Assembly: GCA_905116865.2 (NCBI GenBank)
Contig: CAJHNH020002035.1
Span: 469,501-533,500 of the forward strand
Source of the DNA: Candidula unifasciata
Lineage: Eukaryota > Mollusca > Gastropoda > Stylommatophora > Geomitridae
Direction: 5' to 3'
Length of the DNA: 64,000 bases
Shown: positions 10,970 to 23,057 of the stretch, piece by piece
How positions within the stretch are numbered: position 1 is the first letter of the stretch
Layout: each line of letters opens with the position of its first letter
The notes under the pieces: generated by a model
Database searches by the model: none
What the model was told of the DNA's origin: nothing
What the model saw: the letters and a program-made list of their open reading frames with translations, nothing else
Position numbers and translations under genes: made by a program

Positions 10970-11605
10970 CAGAGGGAGATAGTTATGACTGTTGTACCAG
11001 GTACAATATGGAGATAGTTATGACTGTTGTGCCAGTACAATATGGAGATAGTTATGACTGTTGTGCCAGGTACAATAGGGAGATAGTTATGACTGTTGTG
11101 CCAGGTACAATAGGGAGATAGTTATGACTGTTGTGCCAGGTACAATAGGGAGATAGTTATGACTGTTGTGCCAGGTACAATATGGAGATAGTTATGACTG
11201 TTCTGCCAGGTACAATAGGGATATAGTTATGACTGTTCTGCCAGGTACAATATGGAGATAGTTATGACTGTTCTGCCAGGTACAATAGGGATATAGTTAT
11301 GACTGTTCTGTCAGGTATAATAGGGAGATAGTTATGACTGTTCTGTCAGGTACAATATGGAGATAGTTATGACTGTTCTGCCAGGTACAATAGGGAGATA
11401 GTTATGACTGTTCTGCCAGGTACAATAGGGAGATAGTTATGACTGTTCTGCCAGGTACAATAGGGAGATAGTTATGACTGTTCTGCCAGGTACAATAGGG
11501 AGATAGTTATGACTGTTCTGCCAGGTACAATAGGGAGATAGTTATGACTGTTCTGCCAGGTACAATAGGGAGATAGTTATGACTGTTCTGCCAGGTACAA
11601 TACTT
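10970..11605 (+). repeat. 35-bp minisatellite, about 18 copies
   Basis: The unit contains AGATAGTTATGACTGTTCTG then CCAGGTACAATAGGG. Copies change gradually from a GTTGTGCC variant (left) to GTTCTGCC (right), as expected from local unequal exchange. It lies upstream of the first recognised KMT2C/D exon. Confidence 0.95.
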
Positions 11606-11611
11606 CTTTTT

Positions 11612-12185
11612 CCGCATTCACCTTTAAAAGGGCAATAAGCCTATTGCGCTGTGATTTACAGCTAGGCTGCAAAATCTGTCTTTTGGCCTGACACAGTTGA
11701 ATTCAGCAAACCTTTAATTAGTCGTCTTTTTGACATGTTTGTTAAAGGAGTGCAGATCTCTCTTTTTCTCCCCAAAGAGGGTCCTGCAACCCACAAGGAA
11801 AAGAAGGATGTGAAATACGGATTATTCTACATTCACTAAAGCAGAAGATGAAGACTTTTGAACGTTGACATTATAGAACATCTTTTTGAGAGGCTGGCAC
11901 AGTCTTATACAGTGTCAGGAGGAATTTCGTAAATAAAATTAATTCAATATGCTTCTTCTCCTTCTTCTTCTTAGTGTTCAATGGCTGTTCGTCAATTACT
12001 GGATTCAGTTTTGTTCCAGTACATTTATTTTGCATGCAAATCCATTTTACAGATCTGGCTTAGTTGTATGCAGACTACTGGTTTCTCCCCAATCAGATGA
12101 TGCACTCGGCCTTCGGAGTCAAATTTGCTAATTAGTTGCCTTATACAACATGCTTGTTAGGGAGGCAGTGGGTCAATTCCCCCCT
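11612..12185 (-). repeat. SINE-G copy followed by SINE-A copy
   Basis: SINE-G (11612-11805) shows TTTACAGCTAGGCTGC, AATTAGTCGTC and GGGTCCTGCAACCCACAAGG. SINE-A (about 11950-12185, minus) begins with CTTCTTCTTC from its GAA tail and runs through CAGATCTGGCTTAG, GCAGACTACTGGTTTC and GGCAGTGGGTCAATTC. Confidence 0.75.
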
Positions 12186-13430
12186 CCCCACTCCCCAGCG
12201 GAGCCCCGGCATCCACACCACTGAAGGCCAAGATCTGCGGATGAGTGCCTACATCCCCTGGCAGGGTCAATCAATCTCCTTTACCATTCATCCGAGTGAC
12301 ACAACTATGCTGTGCCTGTTAAAAGCACAGTCGTGATATTTGCATCCTTCTGCCGGCATATCCAATTGTATCTGGCATTTCTTTATCAGGTTAGCCAGTT
12401 AATTTTCTGGGATACTTTACAGCTTCATTTGTGTGTTGACTTCTTTATCCCCGATCCACAAGTTTTGCACCTAGGTGACCCATCTAGGGAAGCTGCATGC
12501 AGGCTGGCTGGCTGGCCCTCAAGGGAATGAAGACAGAACAAAGGCAATCCCCACCATCAAAGGAGGTTTCTGGAAATGCAGAGTTGTTACATTGTGCTCT
12601 GAGAGGGGCTTCACTAAAGAAATCAAGTCCTGCACATGACTTCTTGGCCTCGCATTTGTATACTCAGCCTCTTATTTATCATGGTATGTGACCTTTAGAA
12701 ATACAAAGGAAGCCCTCTCCACAATGAAGGCTGGCTGCAATGGATTTCCAAAGTGATCTGTCTTTCACCTTGAATATACAAAACTCACTCAGACTGCTGT
12801 TGTCAATCTCTTCAAATTATACTACCACTTGTATCATGGTTTGCCTTTTTCAAGCTTACTTTCAACTTTTCCCTCCTATATATTGACTTTTAACAAGACT
12901 GAAATAATTCGCCAGTGCTGTTTTTTTTTTCTTCAGAAACTAATTCCTGGTCTTTTAAAACCTCTGACTGGTCTATAAAATATAGGTCTAGCCCTATATA
13001 CCCAATAGACTTGAAGTTGTGGAAGAGGGTCCTTTCCTTTTTTTTTTTTTTTTTTTTTACTATTCTCTTTTTGGCTTCTATTCCATTTTTACCATCATTT
13101 ATTAATGTCCAAGACAGGAGAAACTTGTTCTAATTTCTCTCCATTTTACTGTGTTTATTTTCACTATACGTAATTTTTAATGACACATTTAGGAAACAAA
13201 ATATACATACCTTCCATCGACTGTTATTACCAGCCCAGATATAATGGGTCAAGGCTGTTTACCGTGACCTCCCTGTCTAATAACAACATCACAATGTTCC
13301 CAAAATATAAAGGTACGGTCAGTGGGCCTATATATTTCCCTGGAAGGCCCACCGATGACTGTTTCTAGTTGTCGTCATGACATGTGCTAATTTGACCATC
13401 TGAAACAGAGACCCAGGTAAGTAACAATTA
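12186..13430. other. Largely unassigned stretch with a SINE-B 3' end
   Basis: No gene is supported. The SINE-B tail phrase GGTCTATAAAATATAGGTCTAGCCC occurs at 12970-12995 and ends near the poly(T) at 13041-13059. The remainder is AT-rich with short open frames only. Confidence 0.4.
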
Positions 13431-13720
13431 CTTACCCTCTCGTTAATGTAACAATTTCTATCGATTTATAACGATTTTCATAAATCATGTCAAATGTTCT
13501 CGGGTATGTAACCATTTATCTCACTAAGTAACCATTTATATACGACTTCAGTAAAAATTTTATCACACGCGTAACGATTTTTCTCACTATGTAACATTTT
13601 TTATGATGTTAAACTTTCTACAATTCATGGAGATTGTTCTCTCATGTAACCATTTTTCTTACCATGTAACAATATCTATGACTCATGTAAAAATGTTCTC
13701 ACTTATGTACTCATGTAGCT
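13430..13720 (+). repeat. Degenerate short tandem repeat (CTCACTATGTAACNATTT-like)
   Basis: The phrase TGTAAC followed by A/T and TTCTC recurs about ten times with strong drift. Confidence 0.6.
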
Positions 13721-13832
13721 GTCTTTAACACTGACACTGTCTCTGGAATAACAGCCAATGTTCTTAGCTAGCAGCTGTAACAATTCCTTTAAATGCATGT
13801 TACCCATAAAATACCATGAGCTTCAAATGCTT

Positions 13833-14150
13833 ACTGATAGGATAAACTGGTGCCATGTTAGAGATATCTTGATGAATACTGATAGGATAAACTGGTGCCA
13901 TGTTAGAGATATCTTAATGAATACTGATAGGATAAACTGGTGCCATGTTAGAGATATCTTGATGAATACTGATAGGATAAACTGGTGCCATGTTAGAGAT
14001 ATCTTGATGAATACTGATAGGATAAACTGGTGCCATGTTAGAGATATCTTGATGAATACTGATAGGATAAACTGGTGCCATGTTAGAGATATCTTGATGA
14101 ATACTGATAGGATAAACTGGTGCCATGTCAGAGATCTCTTAATAAATACT
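13833..14150 (+). repeat. 45-bp minisatellite, about 7 copies
   Basis: The unit runs GATAGGATAAACTGGTGCCA then TGTTAGAGATATCTTGATGAATACT. Because 45 is a multiple of three, an open frame repeats TDRINWCHVRDILMN; it has no start context, splice sites or known domain. Confidence 0.95.
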
Positions 14151-14264
14151 CTTGATAATAAAGAGAATAGACATTTTGACAGTCAGCACATGTATACTAC
14201 ACAAAAACTAATTCATTCCCATATACACTATCATTTACCTAAACAAGAAGAAACAAGAGTGTGA

Positions 14265-14495
14265 TCTATATAGGGCTAGACCTATATTTTATATTATTCG
14301 GCGCTCGGTGGGTGAAATGGTCAGCGTTGTGCTGGTGGCCTTGACTTACCAGGACTGCACCTGGTACCCACACAAGGCTAGTTGACCTGGGAGCCAAGGT
14401 CATTTTTACAAAGTCTGGCTCCGCCAGGACCCAAACTCATGACCATCCGATCCGCGGGTGAGTGTCTAGCCTTAACGCCACTGCGACTCTCTGTA
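14265..14495 (-). repeat. SINE-B (tRNA-derived), full copy
   Basis: On the minus strand the tRNA-like head has an A-box-like GCAGTGGCGTTAAGGCTAGA and a B-box-like GAGTTTGGGTCC. The body has CTGGCGGAGCCAGA, GGTCAACTAGCC and GGGTACCAGGTGCAGTCC, and ends ATATAGGTCTAGCCCTATAT. It matches the copy at 62785-63050. Confidence 0.85.
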
Positions 14496-14968
14496 TTCAC
14501 ATGTACACATTACTATATACATAAGCCTACATTCACATTACTATAGAAGCCTACTCACATAAAACATCACTCTATTTAAGAAAACATTCACACATACCTG
14601 TGTGGAAGTACACAACTACACACTCATATATAAAAGCATACATTCACGTATAGACACTCCAGTATGAAAACAAACACTAATATATACATGGTTTATGTAA
14701 GCATAAATTTACACAGACAATCTATGTAAGCACACATTACAATACACACTTTTGTATGTAAGGCCTACATTCACTTCAAATATACTCATTTATATTTGCA
14801 AGCCTATGCCTACATTTACATATAAACACTGTATGTGAGCACAAATTCCTGCATTGCAACATACATTTACACATACACAGTCCTGTATGTAAGCATTCAA
14901 TTACACAATTCAGTATGAAAGTGTGCATTCACAAATACTCAGCTATAGGTAGGGCTGAGTTTCCATAT

Positions 14969-15630
14969 ACGAGCTGAAGTCAATAAGTAAGTCACAAATG
15001 GTTATGGGATGGCAGAAAAATGCAGTTGGTGGATCTAAATTGTCACTGGGTGACAGCAACATCAAACTTTACGTCTCCATTCGTTAGGTGGCGCTAGGTA
15101 ATACATATGCATTAGCAACACAGAAACAAAATGGCAACTGTTCTTATGGAGTGTACCCTCAAAGAACAACGTGCTGTTGTGCAGGGGCATTTGGGGGGGG
15201 GGGGGGGGGGGCGGACAAAACGCCTGCCTATAAAGGACAGTCGTAAAGAAATGCTTCCTGTCTATTCTGACAAATGTTAATCCCATAAAGCGGTGCACAG
15301 CTGGGTAAAAAAAAATATTATCACGGGCGCTCTACAATTGTTGGTGAAGTCCGATCTGGTTGTCCTGTTAAGACTGCAACAGGTGCATTAGTGCAGCGGG
15401 TGGAGGAGATGATTAGAGGTGACTGACGAGTAACGGTTGACTCTGTAGCAGCTGCAATAGGGTGCTCATATGGTTCAGTGTACAAAATAATGCACGATCG
15501 ATTGAAATTTAAGAAAGTGTGCTCAGTGTGGGTACCCAGACAACTGACAGACGATAAATAGTTATCAAGTTATCGTCTTAATTTTTTTTAAACCACCGTC
15601 TGTAACTTACTTGACTGACTCCCCCATGTA
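14969..15630 (+). mobile_element. Mariner-type DNA transposon, internally deleted
   Basis: Imperfect terminal inverted repeats of about 30 bp bound the element: left GAAGTCAATAAGTAAGTCAC, right (inverted) GAGTCAGTCAAGTAAGTTAC. Both sides end next to TA. Only the N-terminal part of a transposase reading remains. Confidence 0.75.
15131..15561 (+). pseudogene. Broken mariner transposase, N-terminal part
   Basis: Starting from ATG the reading, across frameshifts at the poly(G) run (about 15193-15211) and in-frame stops, shows KEQRAVV, VEEMIRGD, RVTVDSVAAAIGCSYGSVYK and CSVWVPRQLTDD. These match the helix-turn-helix and the WVPR(L)LT linker of mariner transposases. The DDD catalytic half is absent. 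Confidence 0.75.
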
Positions 15631-15769
15631 CAAAACTCCTTTTGTAAGCCTAAATTCAAGTATACACATTCCTGAATGTAAGCCTACATTCACATCTCTA
15701 TGTGGAAGCATACATTTACACATAAATAGACCTTTTATAGGCATACATTTAGTTTGACCAAAATCCAAA

Positions 15770-16060
15770 CTGTTAAGCCCCTAATAATAATAATAAGAAC
15801 CCCATAGCCGGAGCATGCACAACAGGAGTCCACGGATCTTCAGTAGGTGTCCCTGTTTAAACAATTGTTTCGGCCCATTCACTTTCCTAGACAATCTTGG
15901 AGGCGAGCCGACCTGGATCCTTGCACTACACTTATAGTTTGAAAAAACACCAGGTCACATGTCCTTGATCTTAGCACTCTGCAAACATCAGGCCAAATCT
16001 GTGCCTGAGGTTAACTCAGGTCACTACCCAGTATGTATGACTCATTCACACAGGTAATCC
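15770..16060. other. Unassigned intergenic DNA
   Basis: No gene, repeat family or structure was recognised here. Confidence 0.3.
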
Positions 16061-16074
16061 CTCATTTCTACTAC

Positions 16075-16255
16075 TTTTTTTTTCTGCGCTTGTCTTTAAA
16101 AGAGCAGTTGGCATCTTTTGTTGTGGTTTACAGCTAGGCTGCCTTATCTACTACACCTTGCGGCCCAAGACATCTGATTTTAGTAAAACCCTTAATTAGC
16201 TGCCTTAATCGGCATTGTTGTTAAGAGGGTAGTGGGTTTAATTCCCACAGGGAAG
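16075..16255 (-). repeat. SINE-G copy
   Basis: Minus-strand order: CCTGTGGGAATTAAACCCAC head, GGCAGCTAATTAAGGGTTTT, CAGCCTAGCTGTAAACCACA and AAAGACAAGCGCAG end. This is the best copy of the family in the window. Confidence 0.75.
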
Positions 16256-16774
16256 ATTTTGAGTACTGATTCAGTAGCAGAGGATCTCAAGAGGTACTGA
16301 CCGCCCACTATTGGTTATTCTCCAAACAGGTTAATGTCTAGTTCACTTCTTCTTTAACTGTATACAATAAAAAAAACTGCAAAGAATGTGTATTTTTTAT
16401 AACAGGTTTTACCCACAATATCGCATGGCAACCGTTTAGCAGCACATATATCGACAGCTGTGATTTACTGCATTCCTAATAAGTCAAGAAAAAAATGATT
16501 AATGAGCTACATACACAAAAAGATTACCTTAACTTGTTGGGTACTATGGAAGTTTCATTAGAAAAAAAATAAATGAAATCTGGAATGTATTCTTTTATAA
16601 AATGACCTGTGGAAATCTAGTACCAAATTCTCTTTTTCAATATTTTTTTTTTCTGTATTTATGAGCCAAATGAGAAAGGAAGACATTAAGGTAATGTTCA
16701 AATCTTCTGAGCCTGTTTATATCCTATTATTGCAATTTTTTTTTCTTCTGTTTTTCATGTGTACAACTATAATA

Positions 16775-16976
16775 GAACATGTTGTGACCACTGGAAAGAT
16801 CTGTGGAAGGAGGGATGGAGGAAGACAACGAGAGAAGATGCTTGACAGTCTTGTTGCATGGCATGGAGGTGTGTCGGCACACGAACTGATACAAGCTGCA
16901 GGAGATCGCAGATTATGGAGAGGCATGATCGCCCACGCCAGTCGGCAAGGCACCTGATGATGATGATGATGATGAC
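16775..16976 (+). mobile_element. LINE-H 3' fragment with (GAT)n tail
   Basis: The frame reads [31 protein letters not shown] and RRLWRGMIAHASRQGT then stops within a TGATGATGATGATGAT tail. The same C-terminus is seen at 42824-43162 (minus) and, diverged, at 22060-22200 and 31000-31321. Confidence 0.8.
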
Positions 16977-17159
16977 AACTATAAAGATAGTATTATTTCA
17001 CCAATATTTTGCTTTTATTTAACATAGATATAAATAAGAAATCTCTGAATTCCATTTTAACAGTACAGTGTGTATCAATTTTGAGTTTAAAAATTTATTT
17101 TAAAAAGGTTAAAAAATTTGAGAAATATTAAAACAGCTGAATAAACGTACATATCCACA

Positions 17160-18360
17160 CCACTTTATATATGAAGGTCAGTATACAATGGCTTACATGT
17201 GAACATACAATCAAGAATACACTCCCCTGTATAAAGGAATTGTTTCACATATACACACCCCTAAATGTGAACCTTCATTCACATATATACTCTGTATATA
17301 TGATATATATACTCTATATATATATGCCCACTCCTGTTATGTCTGTATGTATATATTTATGGATACACTCTCCTGTATGCAAGCTAACATTCACATATAC
17401 ACAATCCCTACATATGCCTACATTCTACTAGTGTATGTCTACCTACATTCACATATGTACACAGCTGAAAGTGAGCATACATACACATATACACACACCA
17501 GTATGTAAGCATACATTCATATATACACACACCTGTATGTAAGCATACATTCATTTATACACACACCTGTATGTAAGCATACATTCACATTTACACACAC
17601 CTGTATGTAAGCATACATTCACATACACACACACCTGTATGTACGCATACATACACATAATCACACCTGCATGCAAACATACATTCTTATTTACACTGTC
17701 CTTATGTTAGCCTACATTCAAATATACTCAAACCTGTATGTAAACCTACATTCACATATACAGCCTCCTGTATGTAAGACTACATTCAAAATAGACACTC
17801 CTGTATGGAAGCCTACATTTTCACATATGCACATAACAGTGTGTAAGCCTACATTTACACATACACACTAAGTTTTTTTAAGTATCCAGAAACCATGAGT
17901 TGTAAACCATTTGGCTCGATACTATGGATATCGCAACCCTTCGGCCTTGATTCCATGTAAGAGACTGTAAATCTGGGAGAAATGTGGATTTCTGCCTACC
18001 CCAGGCGTGAACCCAGACCACAAGGAGTTCGCCAATCGGCCGCCACGCAGAGGGTTTTAACCAATTGTGCTAGTGAGCCAGGCTATTTCTATATGTAAGG
18101 CCTACATTCACATAACCGTATGTAAGCCTACATTCAAATATACACACCCCTGCATGTAAGCCTACCTTCACATACACTCGCCCCGGTATGTAAGCATTCA
18201 TTCACATATATACTCTTCTGTGTGGAAGGCTACATGCACATGTACACATTACAGTATGTAAGCCTACACTGAAATATACACACCACACCTGTATATAAGC
18301 ATACATTCACATCCCTGTATGGCAGCCTACATTGACTTACACACACACTTTTTTTTTATT
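17160..18360 (+). repeat. Degenerate CATACATTCACATATACACACACCTGTATGTAAG array, split by SINE-E
   Basis: Tandem units of about 34-38 bp fill 17160-17880 and 18090-18360. SINE-E occupies 17885-18088 between them. Confidence 0.85.
17885..18088 (-). repeat. SINE-E (tRNA-derived)
   Basis: Minus strand: TGGCTCACTAGCACAATTGG (A box) and CTGGGTTCACGCC (B box), then GGCAGAAATCC, CCCAGATTTACAG and a body ending CATGGTTTCTGGATAC. The second copy is at 24262-24462. Confidence 0.8.
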
Positions 18361-18486
18361 GGTCAGAAAACTTTGCCTTTTACACAGCCTAGGACATTTA
18401 TACTTTCTTTCACATTGGTCTGGACCTTGAGATATAATTAGGTCCTATTCATGTTTACCAGCCCATCAACACATTCACTAAGTCTG

Positions 18487-18703
18487 GTCTAGGTCAAAGG
18501 GGTGTCACATTGTACTGTTTTCTTCAAAAAGAGTCTCTTGTCTGACCTAGGACCGGACTGTGGGTAGGGGGGTTTGGGTTAGGGTCAGTTCTAGCTGTTC
18601 TGGGGTCGTTAAAAGCTCTGTTTGTTGTGTAGTACAGAACACACAACACTGACGTAATTGAAGGTAAGACAACGTGACACCCCTCTGACATAGAACAGTT
18701 TGA
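18487..18703. mobile_element. Candidate MITE M
   Basis: About 217 bp is bounded by imperfect inverted repeats of some 28 bp (TCAAAGGGGTGTCACATTG left; TCAGAGGGGTGTCACGTTG inverted right). A partial copy in reverse orientation lies at 21860-21950 (TGCTTTTAACGACCC, TCTAGAACTGGCCCTAAC). Target duplications were not resolved. Confidence 0.5.
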
Positions 18704-18781
18704 GAAAGCATGAATGAGAGGTCAGCCATGTACAGATGGGCAGGGAAACGTGAATAAGACTCACAATCATAATGACATCAC

Positions 18782-19060
18782 CCCCGTGTGGGTTTCGGAG
18801 CCCTATTGTAGGGAAAACAAGAATAGACCCACTGCCTCCCCAAAAGTATGTCGTAAGAGTCGACTAACTGGGGAGCTTCCTTTAAAGTCGGAGTGCATCT
18901 GCCTGAGAGGCAAGGAACCAGCAGTCTGCATTCAATTGAATCAGATCTCTAAAACTGATGCACACGCAACATTCAGGTTCTGGAGCAGGACTGCAGACCA
19001 GAAGTGGACGAACAACCAGAACTTTACGCCAGAGTGTACAGCTGGTGAAAGCGAAGAAGA
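18782..19060 (+). repeat. SINE-A full-length copy
   Basis: It has the complete block order from CCCCGTGTGGGTTTCGGAGC to GGTGAAAGCGAAGAAGAAGA. It serves as a reference for the family: length about 275 bp and a GAA-rich 3' tail. Confidence 0.9.
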
Positions 19061-19084
19061 AGATAATGACATCATAAGAAACCA

Positions 19085-19805
19085 AACTTTAGTCCCCATG
19101 TGTTCCAGAGCCCATTTTGAGGAAAGCGAGAACAGACCCATTGCCCTCCTAAAAATATATCACAAAATTATTAAAAGGAGATTCCTTTGAGATTGGAGTG
19201 CATCTGCCTAAGTGGCTTGTGAATCAGCTGTACACAAAAGCCGTGATTGTAAGTGACTCACAGAGCATGTTGAGAAAGGTGGAGACAGGCATGCTCTGTG
19301 CAGAGTGGCAAGCATTGCTTCAGAGGTCCCTGGCAGTTAGCATCCTTTGGATATTTTCTCCAGTTATCAAGGTGTGTTAGGGACTGAGCAGGCAGATAGA
19401 CTGACTGGTTCTGCACCACTAGGTGGTGAACTGATGTATGACAAGCTGGATCTTGTGCGGGCCTTTTGGGAGCAAGTAAACAGTGCCGAGGCATAGACAG
19501 ATTATTACGGTCTGAGTAGAATGGCACTGCGAGAAGTTACAAGGGAATCTGGTTGACGCATGACACTCAGGAAGGGCTTGCTGCTGAAGATGGGGACAGA
19601 GCTCTTATAGGAGTGTCACGAGTGCTGTGATATCGATTCTTAATTCAACACTTAACTGCCTAATGGTGACAAACCAACAGTCTTCATACAAATAAGTCAA
19701 ATCTAAAACAAATGTCTATGAAACTGAAGTTATGGGACAGGACCAAAGTCAGGAGTTAATGAATAACAAGGTCTTTCTGTCAGAGATTACAGCTAGTGAA
19801 TGCCA
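19085..19805 (+). repeat. SINE-A copy interrupted by LINE-K
   Basis: SINE-A blocks run from 19085 to 19211 (ending CATCTGCCTAA) and resume at 19656 (CTGCCTAATGGTGACAAACC) through CAACAGTCTTCATACAAATA to CAGCTAGTGAATGCC. The 19212-19655 insert is LINE-K, and CTGCCTAA is repeated on both sides. Confidence 0.85.
19212..19655 (+). mobile_element. LINE-K 5'-truncated copy (RNase H region)
   Basis: It reads AVIVSDSQSMLRKVE, AEWQALLQRS, WIFSP and, after a shift, LTGSAPLGGELMYDKL and NSAEA, as expected for the RNase H domain and tail of an I/Nimb-like non-LTR element. It ends TTAATTCAACACTTAA and is flanked by CTGCCTAA target duplications (19204-19211, 19656-19663). Confidence 0.8.
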
Positions 19806-22050
19806 TGCAAAAGATTAAACTTTGGCATAACTTGCTTTTACCAAAATACTTTGAATGGCTGGCACAAATTTGAAATACTAGTAAAGTTAGTTACCCTTGT
19901 AGCAATGGTAGTAGTAGCAGCAGCAATAGTAGTGAACTGGAATAATGTAATAATCTGCTTGCAAAATACAATGTTGGTCTACTCTAGTACTCTACATTTC
20001 TATTCCACAACATCATTGCAAAACAAATTGTTACAGTTAATCTATGTTAACTTACAAAATCTATGCTAATTCATGCTATGATTGGAATTTAAATCTATTT
20101 TAATTTACCACTGCTATTACTACTACAACGCTGTGTAAACTATTACTATTTGTTTTTGGTTACGTTTTGTGAATGTCGATGTTTGATTGTTTCAAAGCAT
20201 TATCATTCATGCGTGACTACAAAAGTAACAGGTTAAAATAAAACAATGACAGAAATGTACAAAGGGATTGCACTTTAGATGTTGATCCAGCTACATTCTA
20301 CACGAAATGTTTAGCACTTTGCGAAAATTACTTCCCGCCGCTTTATGTTTTCGTAACTTGTGCAAGCAGGGTAACCGCTGATTGCGAAAAATAAAAAAAA
20401 CGACTAGTCAATTTGACCCAGAACTTGAGTCACATCAAAAAGCCATTCAATAACTTCTTGCATATTTGTTTCCCACATTCTTTGATCGCTTTAGTTATAA
20501 CTCAGTGTCTACTGGTATCTTACGAGGTATGTTTGATTATATTTAATGGATATATCGGTTAGGAACGAGGCAAGGTAGGCTACATTTACATAGGGGGGTT
20601 AGTTCAGCCAATGCCCCGACGAAAGCTACCCTCGCCATGGACGGCAGACGACCCGACTTGTTCAACTACTCGGTCAAGCTCGGGGACCGAACCTGCGAGC
20701 ACACTCAAGCCCTCTCCTTGCTGGCTGCTTCAAATCCATTCATTGCAAGTGAATTTATAACTAAACATTCATAATCAAAAAAACAATATTTTTTTTTAAT
20801 TAAACACGTGAAATCTTAAGCAAATTTACCTTGGAAAATAGAATCAAATTTCCTCAAAATCCATGGCCTAAGTGGGTGAACTCCCCTTCGTCCACGCCAT
20901 GATGTCTTAGCACCGCGAAAAACATAACTCGGCAAAATATAATTCTCATAACTTAGTTCTACTACATTATTTAATGACTACATACAGCGGTTTTTATTAA
21001 ATTTTTACCTTTAAATTACATTTTTCTAGCTGTTTATTGTCTAGAAATAATATTTTTTTACTTTCTTTCGTAAATCTAAAGATTGTTTATCAAACGGTGT
21101 AGTGATCGCGAGTTAACTGAGTGCCTGGCAGAAACATGGACACGGCTCCTGTTTCCGTTATACTGTCAGAGCGCATTTTTTTTTTCTCTCGCTCTCCCTT
21201 CTGGCCCGGACATTGGCTTTCCACCATTACTGTAGCACTCACCTTCTTCGCAAGCGTTCCCCCACCCAGTGATGTCTTTTTTTAGTGCTGCTGTTTTTAA
21301 CTTCTTTCCCTGTATATGACATCTTTTAAAACCTCATATATTTAATTAATAAATAAATAAAAGAGTCCGGAATTGAATTATTATCACAGTAGAAACATTT
21401 CACACGTGCTTGTCTCCTTCTTCTGTTGACAACGCTTAATGGCGGTACCAGTTACAGCTTGATTAAAAGTTTCCCTACCTTTTCCATTACGCGTTAAAAA
21501 TCGTTCAGATCCTCTGCTAACTTCCCGTTATACAGATCTCTCCTGAGATGGATACTCTGCCCCGTGGCTCTGTCCACTAGATTCGTGTCCATCTTATCAT
21601 TTTTTGGAAAAGGGGGGGGGGGTAAAAACCAAAAGGGCTGCAACAGTCAAACTATCAGCCTACTCAGTATCACGCACGCCATCATTTCCCATGCAGAAAA
21701 CCTATGATATGCTCTCTGTTTGACTCTTATCACGCGATGAAGGCATCCTGTGCGTAGTGAAGGTTTTTTTTTTTTTTTTTGTTCTTTATTAATATCCTAT
21801 CTTAGATTACGTCACAGGACCGTCCAACATTTTAGAGGATGGTAAGACTAGATTTCCCGGCTTTCTGATGCTTTTAACGACCCAAAACATCTAGAACTGG
21901 CCCTAACTCCAAGCCACCTACGCCCCACGAAAGAGTGCAGCCTAGGTCCCACAACAGCATGCAGCTTATCTACCACCCCTAAAATATTAGACTTTCCCGT
22001 GACCTGGGAATTCCCCCTGTCTGAGGTAGGGTATTAATAAACCATCCTTT
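19806..22050. other. Mostly unique intergenic DNA with CpG-bearing patches
   Basis: A possible tRNA-like repeat lies at 20590-20740 and the partial MITE M at 21860-21950. The rest has no recognised repeat or coding exon. It is the longest relatively repeat-poor stretch upstream of KMT2C/D and could hold its promoter or first exon, but no specific start can be supported. Confidence 0.35.
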
Positions 22051-22059
22051 ATTAATCCA

Positions 22060-22200
22060 GAGAAAGATTATACTAGATGAGCTAAAACGATGGCATGGAG
22101 GGATATCACCAAGAGAGCTGTTCCAGTCAACCAGGGATCGTGAGCTGTGGAGACGCACGAGCACCTACGCCAGTGGGCAGAGCACATGATGATGATGACC
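22060..22200 (+). mobile_element. LINE-H 3' fragment with (GAT)n tail
   Basis: The reading RWHGGISPRELFQSTRDREL then WRRTSTYASGQST and a TGATGATGATGA tail match the 16775 copy in structure with about half the residues shared. Confidence 0.65.
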
Positions 22201-22439
22201 CTTTTTTCCAAAGCATGTTCTGCGAGTCTGGTGCCATCATCAGTCACGACAAGTATGCAAGGAGGATGGAACTTGGGAGCTCAGGACCACCCTCGTCCGC
22301 AAAATGTATTTGACAAAAAAAAAATGTCAAGCCACCCCTTAACAATGTGTAGAAGGTCATCATTTTCAGTAAATGTTTGTACTTTGCATATTACAAGTAT
22401 TTCAAATTATTTTAACATTTATTTGCCTTTTTTTTTTTA

Positions 22440-22705
22440 CCAGCTGTAAACTCTCGCTGAAAGTTCTGGTTGTTCATCCACTTTCAGACTGCAGCCCTGT
22501 TCCAGAACCTGAGTATTGCGTGTGCATCTGTTTTGCATATCTGACTCATTTGTATGCAGACTGCTGGTTTCTTGCCTCTGGGGCAGATGCACTCCGACTT
22601 CGAAGGAAGATCCCAATTAGTTGACTCTTACGATATTCTTTTGGGTAGGTAGTGGTTCTATTCTTGTTTTCCCTATATTAGGGCCCTGGAACCCACATGG
22701 GGACC
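22440..22705 (-). repeat. SINE-A full copy
   Basis: Minus-strand copy containing all blocks, from GTCCCCATGTGGGTTCCAGG (right) to CGAGAGTTTACAGCTGG (left). The GAA tail is replaced by a poly-A/T junction. Confidence 0.85.
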
Positions 22706-23057
22706 ATTTTTTATTATTTTTGCGTACATTAAAAAAATGTGCACATTAAAGCCCCTATAAATTTGTAATCGGGAATGCTCCCACCCCTGTCGGCATCTCT
22801 GCGAATCGGGCTAGGCTACTCTCCAGCTGAGTTTTCTTTGCAGAGTGTACTGCAGAGAACATAAATGCGTATGTTAGGAAGTAGTAGCAATTTTTTAAAA
22901 TATCCTTTTCAACCCTCAGAGTTATAATTGGGATTTATGGCGTTAACTGAGTTCTCAGAGTAAATATCTGTTATTTTAAATTCATTTATCATGTCATATT
23001 TATATGTCAAAAATGTAATTTGTATTGTTTTACATTAGGCTTTGATTTGGGATGTGA

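Larger units (their letters stand above)
14500..15760 (+). repeat. Degenerate CCTACATTCACATATACAC repeat, split by a mariner
   Basis: Units of about 34-38 bp (GTAAGCCTACATTCACATAT, then ACACnnCCTGTAT) fill 14500-14965 and resume at 15640-15760. The same repeat fills 17160-17880 and 18090-18360. Confidence 0.8.

Noticed and set aside
13758..14264. 168-codon frame with seven TDRINWCHVRDILMN repeats
   Set aside because: It is the 45-bp minisatellite read in frame; the opposite strand is equally open.
21090..21170. Minus-strand ATG (MRSDSITETGAV...) as KMT2C/D first exon
   Set aside because: It stops after about 28 codons and lacks a donor with the needed phase-1 end.
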